Assembly: GCA_012026715.1 (NCBI GenBank)
Contig: VEPB01000385.1
Coordinates: forward strand, 1-5,404
Length of the DNA stretch: 5,404 nucleotides
Direction: 5' to 3'
From: Methylococcaceae bacterium
GTDB lineage: Bacteria; Pseudomonadota; Gammaproteobacteria; Methylococcales; Methylococcaceae
Under the pieces are notes generated by a model, which did no database searches, was not told the DNA's origin, and was given only the letters and a program-made list of their open reading frames with translations. A program made the translations under genes and the position numbers. Shown here in pieces: positions 1-5,404 of this stretch; the stretch's first letter is position 1; the number at the start of each line of letters is the position of its first letter.

Positions 1-1
1 C

Positions 2-145
2 GCGGTGGCGGTGGCGGCCCGCATCGCCAATCGGCCGGAATCGGCCGGCAAGACCATCGTGGTGATCCTGCCGGATTCCGGTGAGCGCTATCTCAGTTCC
101 GTCCTGTTTGAAGGAGTGTTCGATGCGAACGGACAAGCCGTTTGA
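2..145 (+). CDS. cysK: Cysteine synthase A, C-terminal fragment (5' end outside window)
   Basis: The last 47 codons of an O-acetylserine sulfhydrylase, a cytosolic PLP enzyme that makes L-cysteine from O-acetylserine and sulfide. The reading frame begins before the window and ends at TGA 143-145. The visible part includes KTIVVILPDSGERYLSSVLF, matching the characteristic C-terminal 'LPSSGERYLST.LF' segment of CysK. The PLP lysine and substrate loop lie upstream and cannot be inspected. The gene ends 23 nt inside the serine acetyltransferase gene, in a different frame, so the two are almost certainly co-transcribed and probably translationally coupled. A CysM isozyme is less likely given the SGERYLS motif, but the fragment is too short to exclude other close paralogues. 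Confidence 0.9.
   Translation, partial: AVAVAARIANRPESAGKTIVVILPDSGERYLSSVLFEGVFDANGQAV
111..116 (+). promoter_or_regulatory. Ribosome binding site of the serine acetyltransferase gene
   Basis: AAGGAG lies inside the cysK coding sequence, 6 nt before ATG 123. It decides the start in favour of 123 over the in-frame GTG at 81, and it places initiation within reach of ribosomes finishing cysK. Confidence 0.8.
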
Positions 146-1097
146 GTCCGCCTTCGGAGTCGCTGCGGTGAACGCGTCGAATTCGATCGGTTGGAATATT
201 CAGGGCGTGGTGGGCGAACTGCGGGCGCTGCGGGACCGTTCCCTGGTGACCCGCCAGCGTGCCGGCAACCCGCCCAAGCTGCCTTCCCGCAAGGCCTTGG
301 GGCGGGTCATCGAAGACCTCTCCACGGTCTTGTTCCCCAACCGGTTGGGGGCGGGGGACTTGAGCGACGAGGGCATCGATTTTTTTGTGGGTCACACCCT
401 GGATGCATCGCTGCGAAGCCTCTATGACCAGGTGCGGCGGGAGTTGCGGTTCGTCGCCGAGCAACAGGGTGCCCACGAGCCCGACGTGGCCGAACGGGCT
501 GCCGATATCACCCGCCAATTCGCGGCGCGACTGCCTTCCATCCGGCTGTTGCTAGAGTCGGACATCGAAGCGGCTTACCAGGGGGATCCGGCGGCGCTGA
601 GCGTGGACGAGGTGCTGGTGTGTTACCCCGGCATTACCGCCGTCACCCATCACCGTATGGCGCACGAACTGCACGAGTTGGGCGCCCGCTTGGTGGCTCG
701 CACGGTCTCCGAGATCGCGCATTCGTCCACCGGTATCGATGTCCATCCCGGCGCCCGGATCGGCCGCAGTTTTTTCATCGACCACGGCACCGGCGTGGTG
801 ATCGGCGAGACCGCCGTCATCGGCGACCGGGTGCGCTTGTACCAGGCGGTGACTCTCGGCGCCAAGCGCTTCCCGACCGACGAGCATGGGAACCTGCTCA
901 AGGGCAATGCCCGCCATCCCATCGTCGAGGATGACGTGGTGATCTACGCCGGCGCCACCATCCTGGGCCGCATCACCATCGGCGCCGGCGCCACCATCGG
1001 TGGCAACGTCTGGCTCACCCGCAGCGTGCCGCCCGGCAGCGTCATCACCCTGGCGGTGGTGCGTAACGAGTTTTTCGAGGGAGGTGGGGGAATCTGA
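123..1097 (+). CDS. epsC: Serine O-acetyltransferase (EpsC/CysE type)
   Basis: A 324-residue enzyme that transfers acetyl from acetyl-CoA to L-serine, the committing step of cysteine synthesis. An alpha-helical N-terminal domain (about residues 55-200) carries the SAT signature around DIEAAYQGDPAAL (148-160). It is followed by a left-handed beta-helix of hexapeptide repeats (about 203-305: IDVHPGARIG, VVIGETAVIG, ITIGAGATIG). The catalytic Asp-His pair of DHGTG is D220/H221, and the RHP motif is R264/H265. A short insertion, AKRFPTDEHGNLLKGNA (247-263), replaces the shorter loop of E. coli CysE and is typical of the longer EpsC branch. The protein ends in four glycines and a terminal Ile, as in SATs that dock into CysK. 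ATG 123 was chosen because AAGGAG (111-116) lies 6 nt upstream; an in-frame GTG at 81 would only add residues deep inside cysK. Confidence 0.93.
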   Translation: MRTDKPFESAFGVAAVNASNSIGWNIQGVVGELRALRDRSLVTRQRAGNPPKLPSRKALGRVIEDLSTVLFPNRLGAGDLSDEGIDFFVGHTLDASLRSLYDQVRRELRFVAEQQGAHEPDVAERAADITRQFAARLPSIRLLLESDIEAAYQGDPAALSVDEVLVCYPGITAVTHHRMAHELHELGARLVARTVSEIAHSSTGIDVHPGARIGRSFFIDHGTGVVIGETAVIGDRVRLYQAVTLGAKRFPTDEHGNLLKGNARHPIVEDDVVIYAGATILGRITIGAGATIGGNVWLTRSVPPGSVITLAVVRNEFFEGGGGI

Positions 1098-1108
1098 GCC
1101 TCAACTAG

Positions 1109-1133
1109 GCCGGGATGACACAGACATCCCGGC
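1109..1133 (+). repeat. Perfect 9-bp hairpin after the serine acetyltransferase gene
   Basis: GCCGGGATG (1109-1117) pairs perfectly with CATCCCGGC (1125-1133) around a 7-nt loop, ACACAGA. It starts 11 nt after the epsC stop codon. No T-run follows, so it does not look like a classical intrinsic terminator. An mRNA-stabilising, processing or partial attenuation role is more plausible (inference). Confidence 0.75.
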
Positions 1134-1145
1134 AATCCGACGAAC

Positions 1146-1170
1146 GCTGGGTTGCGATCCTCAACCCAGC
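1146..1170 (+). repeat. Second perfect 9-bp hairpin upstream of the encapsulin gene
   Basis: GCTGGGTTG (1146-1154) pairs perfectly with CAACCCAGC (1162-1170) around a 7-nt loop, CGATCCT. Its geometry equals that of the hairpin 12 nt upstream, although the stem sequences differ. A T-rich patch (CTCTTTTC, about 1181-1188) occurs only about 10 nt further on, too far for a standard terminator. It may form the structured 5' part of a processed encapsulin message (inference). Confidence 0.72.
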
Positions 1171-1223
1171 CTACCCACGGACTCTTTTCGGGCCAAGGCC
1201 GGCCAAACACTTTGTCCATCAAC

Positions 1224-1228
1224 AGGAG
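1224..1228 (+). promoter_or_regulatory. Ribosome binding site of the encapsulin gene
   Basis: AGGAG is placed 6 nt before ATG 1235, a near-ideal Shine-Dalgarno arrangement. It is the best site in the window, which fits a gene whose product is needed in many copies per shell. It selects ATG 1235 over an in-frame ATG at 1115, which would begin inside the first hairpin. Confidence 0.85.
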
Positions 1229-1234
1229 ACCATC

Positions 1235-2138
1235 ATGTCCGATATCCACGAAGGCCATACCGCGTTAGGCGACGTCGCTGCGCGCACTCTGGCGAATGCC
1301 ACCAAGACCGTCCCCATGATGGGGATCATCACGCCGCGCTGGCTGGTTCACTTGCTGCAATGGGTTCCTGTCGAGGCCGGCATCTACCGGGTCAACAAGG
1401 TCAAGGACGAGTCGGCGATCACGGTCGACTGCTCCGCCCGGGACGAGCGGGAATTGCCGCAGACCTTCGTCGATTACGAAGAGTGGGGGCGGGAGTACAT
1501 GCTGAGCGCCGTCAACACAGTGGTGGATGTGCATACCCGGGTGTCGGACCTCTACAGCAGTCCCCACAACCAGATCCGCGAGCAGTTGCGGCTCACCATC
1601 GAGATCGTCAAGGAGCGCCAGGAAAGCGAGCTGATCAACAACGCCGAGTACGGCTTGATCAACAATGTGGCCAAGACCCAGCGCATCAAGACGCTCGCCG
1701 GTCCACCCACCCCCGACGACCTGGATGAGCTGATCAGCAAGGTCTGGAAGGAGCCCGCTTTCTTCCTGGCCCATCCCGCCGCCATTGCGGCCTTCGGACG
1801 GGAATGCACCCGTCGCGGCGTGCCGCCACCGACGGTGAGCCTGTTCGGGGCTCAATTCATCACCTGGCGCGGGATTCCCGTGATTCCGTCGGACAAGATC
1901 AGGGTGAACAAGGGCAAGACCAGCATTATCTTGCTGCGTACCGGCGAAAGCCGTCAGGGTGTGGTTGGCCTGTTCCAGCCCAATCTGCCGGGTGAACAGA
2001 GCATGGGATTGTCGGTGCGCTTCATGGGCATCAACCACAAGGCCATCGCCTCATACCTGGTTTCCCTTTATTGCTCCCTGGCGGTGTTGACGGACGACGC
2101 CTTGGCCGTACTCGATGACGTGGATGTGAGCAAGTACC

Positions 2139-2167
<29 letters not shown>
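1235..2167 (+). CDS. Family 2A encapsulin shell protein (SrpI-like, HK97 fold)
   Basis: A 310-residue protein recognised as a Family 2A encapsulin, the self-assembling HK97-fold nanocompartment protein related to cyanobacterial SrpI. Family members form roughly 60-subunit shells that enclose a cysteine desulfurase (known of the family). Diagnostic stretches are the extended N-terminal arm followed by TPRWLVHLLQWVPVEAGIYRVNKV (about 33-56), a central NNAEYGLINN segment (135-144), SLFGAQFITWRGIPVIPSDKI (about 202-222), and the C-terminal GINHKAIASYLVSLYCSLAV (265-284). There is no cyclic-nucleotide-binding insertion, which separates it from Family 2B, and the length is normal. Cysteines occur at 66, 191 and 280. 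The gene lies between the serine acetyltransferase and the desulfurase it should package, and its last 29 nt overlap the latter. It could be mislabelled in databases as a major membrane protein or phage capsid protein; a prophage origin is not supported, because no other phage gene is present. Confidence 0.93.
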
Positions 2168-4313
<2,146 letters not shown>

Positions 4314-4329
4314 ACTGAGGACTTTCTAC

Positions 4330-4362
4330 GCGCCGGCGCAAATGATGGACGGGCGCCGGCGC
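4330..4362 (+). terminator. Strong all-GC hairpin after the desulfurase gene (possible transcript end)
   Basis: GCGCCGGCGC occurs twice (4330-4339 and 4353-4362). Because the word is its own reverse complement, the copies pair as a 10-bp all-GC stem around a 13-nt loop. It begins 16 nt after the desulfurase stop codon. No T-tract follows on either strand, so intrinsic termination is doubtful. It may mark the 3' end of the encapsulin message through Rho plus a protective hairpin (inference). An REP-like repeat is another possibility. Confidence 0.5.
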
Positions 4363-4453
4363 CGAAGGTCACGGATTCCGATTGACCGGGGCTGGGTTGA
4401 GGCTTGCCAAGGTCCTTAGTTCCTAATGGAATACATATGTGCGGAAGGATTCT

Positions 4454-4482
4454 TTCTTGGAATTTTCCTGGTTCGGTATAGT
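4454..4482 (+). promoter_or_regulatory. Candidate sigma-70-like promoter for the YezD-family gene
   Basis: TTCTTG (4454-4459) and TATAGT (4477-4482) are separated by 17 nt. The -10 element is good, the -35 element poor, as is common for activator-dependent promoters. It lies in the AT-richer region about 40 nt before ATG 4523, just downstream of two small palindromes that could bind a regulator. No CysB or other regulator consensus can be claimed by eye. Confidence 0.35.
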
Positions 4483-4522
4483 GGCGGCCATTCCGGTTTC
4501 TGAGTTGCTGTTTTTGCTTCCC

Positions 4523-4720
4523 ATGGCCCAAGAAAACTTACAGATCGCCGGGGACACGTGCGGTGATTCCTGGCTGGATGCGATTGGCGGTGCGTTGAAG
4601 GACCTGCGTTTTGGCTCCGTGGAGATCGTCGTCCACGACGGCAAGATCGTGCAGGTGGAGCGCCGGGAAAAATGGCGTTGCAATCGGGAGCTGGCTGCAA
4701 GCCTCGGGGTGAAGCGCTAG
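4523..4720 (+). CDS. Small YezD/DUF2292-family protein
   Basis: A 65-residue soluble protein whose core, about residues 17-51, runs from W17 through LDAIGGALKDLRFGSVEIVV, HDG and KIVQVERREK. This is the signature of the YezD/DUF2292 family, small proteins of unknown molecular function often found beside sulfate-assimilation and sulfate-transport genes (family knowledge). Two cysteines (C13, C53) flank the core. It sits ahead of the sulfate permease on the same strand, consistent with a role linked to sulfur supply. ATG 4523 gives the length expected for the family, but no convincing Shine-Dalgarno precedes it. An in-frame GTG at 4439, behind a weak GGA, would add 28 mostly hydrophobic residues and is less likely. 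Function is unassigned. Confidence 0.75.
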   Translation: MAQENLQIAGDTCGDSWLDAIGGALKDLRFGSVEIVVHDGKIVQVERREKWRCNRELAASLGVKR

Positions 4721-4909
4721 TGCGGCGCATGGACTGGCCGGGCAGACCAACGACGAATGGCCGGGGTACGGGGGTTCCCGCCCCATGCTGGCATGCGGAG
4801 GAAACCGGCTGCGGCCGGGAATCGGTTCACGAGAACTTCTAGACGATCACCTGATTTCCGGACTGCGGTCCTTCCCCGTTCCGGCCCCTGGCCACCGTTT
4901 CCCGCAACT
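4721..4909. other. Intergenic region / possible cysT leader
   Basis: The 189 nt carries no recognisable gene. Besides the bulged hairpin at 4763-4784, it holds CCGGC-TGCG-GCCGG (4805-4818) and the weaker GTTC-ACGA-GAAC (4825-4836). I recognise no riboswitch consensus. A 37-codon frame (ATG 4729 to TAG 4842) is open but has no ribosome binding site. Confidence 0.5.
4763..4784 (+). repeat. Bulged hairpin in the cysT leader region
   Basis: GGGG (4763-4766) pairs with CCCC (4781-4784), then a two-base TA bulge, then CGGG (4769-4772) pairs with CCCG (4777-4780) around a GGTT loop. It lies 42 nt after the YezD-family stop codon. No T-run follows. It is either the 3' structure of the YezD transcript or part of a structured cysT leader. 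Confidence 0.45.
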
Positions 4910-5404
4910 ATGATGCACCGCACCCATTCCGTACTGCCGGGTTTTACGCCGGCTTTGGGCTTCACGCTGTTCTATTTGAGCCTGATTGTCCTGATCCCGC
5001 TGTCGGCGACGTTCTTGAAGTCGGCGACCCTGGGCTGGGAAGCGTTCTGGCACACCATCACCGCGCCGCGGGTGGTGGCTTCCTACAAGTTGACCTTCTC
5101 CGCCGCGCTGATCGGGGCCGCCATCAACGCCGTGTTCGGCCTGCTGGTGGCCTGGGTGCTGGTGCGTTACGAGTTTTTCGGGAAGCGAATCGTGGATGCC
5201 CTGGTGGACCTGCCCTTCGCCCTGCCGACGGCAGTGGCCGGCATTGCCCTGGCGACCATCTATTCCACCAAGGGCTGGGTAGGGCAGGCGCTGCAGCCCT
5301 TGGGGCTGAAGGTGGCCTACACCCCGCTGGGCGTGGTGGTGGCGCTGACCTTCATCGGTTTGCCGTTCGTGGTCAGGACGGTGCAGCCGGTGCTGGAGGA
5401 GTTC
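4910..5404 (+). CDS. cysT: Sulfate/thiosulfate ABC transporter permease CysT (CysU), N-terminal part (runs off window)
   Basis: The first 165 residues of the inner-membrane permease that pairs with CysW, the CysA ATPase and a periplasmic sulfate- or thiosulfate-binding protein. Family members are about 275-285 residues, so some 110 are missing beyond the window. The match to E. coli CysU is close as recalled: LPGFT near the start, VVASYKLTFSAALIGA.NAVFGLL (about 55-79), DLPFALPTAVAG (100-111) and PFVVRTVQPVLEEF (152-165). Predicted membrane segments are near residues 12-35, 60-85, 98-117 and 138-158. Two adjacent in-frame ATGs (4910, 4913) are both possible. No alternative start exists for the nearest 60 nt upstream, and no clear Shine-Dalgarno precedes either. 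It should supply the sulfate that is reduced and built into cysteine by the genes upstream. Confidence 0.93.
   Translation, partial: MMHRTHSVLPGFTPALGFTLFYLSLIVLIPLSATFLKSATLGWEAFWHTITAPRVVASYKLTFSAALIGAAINAVFGLLVAWVLVRYEFFGKRIVDALVDLPFALPTAVAGIALATIYSTKGWVGQALQPLGLKVAYTPLGVVVALTFIGLPFVVRTVQPVLEEF

Larger units (their letters stand above)
4314..4522. other. Intergenic region between desulfurase and YezD-family genes
   Basis: This 209-nt gap holds the GC hairpin in its first part, then a stretch (about 4405-4525) that is clearly richer in A+T than the surrounding genes, as expected of a control region. Two small perfect palindromes sit there: TTCCTAATGGAA (4420-4431) and ACATATGT (4433-4440). 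A reading frame from GTG 4439 is open into the YezD gene but would encode an uncharacteristic hydrophobic N-terminus, so I leave it out of the gene call. Confidence 0.6.

Noticed and set aside
93..1258. Several open frames on the minus strand and in other plus frames across the serine acetyltransferase gene
   Set aside because: They are shadows of a GC-rich gene with G/C-biased third positions; their translations show no recognisable domain and none has a ribosome binding site.
4437..4481. A 14-codon leader-like frame beginning MCGRIL
   Set aside because: A single cysteine codon and no adjacent terminator-antiterminator structure make a cysteine attenuation leader unconvincing, and it overlaps the candidate promoter.
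4729..4842. A 37-codon plus-strand frame between the YezD-family gene and cysT, encoding two cysteines and two histidines
   Set aside because: There is no Shine-Dalgarno, it overlaps two hairpins, and the peptide resembles nothing I know. It could be reconsidered if conserved in relatives.

Overview
The window is one strand (+) of a GC-rich, densely packed bacterial chromosome carrying a sulfur/cysteine locus. Gene by gene it reads: the 3' end of cysteine synthase (cysK, to 145), a serine O-acetyltransferase of the EpsC/CysE type (123-1097), a Family 2A encapsulin shell protein (1235-2167), a SufS-like cysteine desulfurase with a very long disordered N-terminal cargo-loading extension (2139-4313), a small YezD/DUF2292 protein (4523-4720), and the first 165 codons of the sulfate/thiosulfate ABC permease cysT/cysU (4910 to the window end). 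No mobile element, tRNA, rRNA or CRISPR array is visible.

The four upstream genes form a coherent system. CysE/EpsC makes O-acetylserine, CysK turns it into cysteine, the desulfurase strips sulfur from cysteine, and the encapsulin encloses the desulfurase. This is the published Family 2A encapsulin/cysteine desulfurase arrangement (Synechococcus SrpI type; an Acinetobacter homologue is reported to store elemental sulfur). It is therefore a recognised class, not a new one, although this copy has features worth study. The downstream YezD gene and sulfate permease probably belong to a separately transcribed sulfate-uptake unit and link the compartment to sulfur supply.

The layout hints at regulation. 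cysK/epsC and enc/desulfurase each overlap by more than 20 nt, suggesting translational coupling within pairs. The 137-nt gap between the pairs holds two consecutive perfect hairpins, each with a 9-bp stem and 7-nt loop. A 10-bp all-GC hairpin follows the desulfurase. It is followed by a locally AT-richer stretch with small palindromes and a candidate promoter ahead of the YezD gene. The 189 nt before cysT contains further hairpins, and cysT has no obvious ribosome binding site.

The organism is most likely a GC-rich gammaproteobacterium: the CysT fragment follows the enteric CysU sequence closely as I remember it, and the codon choice is strongly G/C-ending. A methanotroph or purple-sulfur-type lineage is possible, but the window alone cannot settle it.
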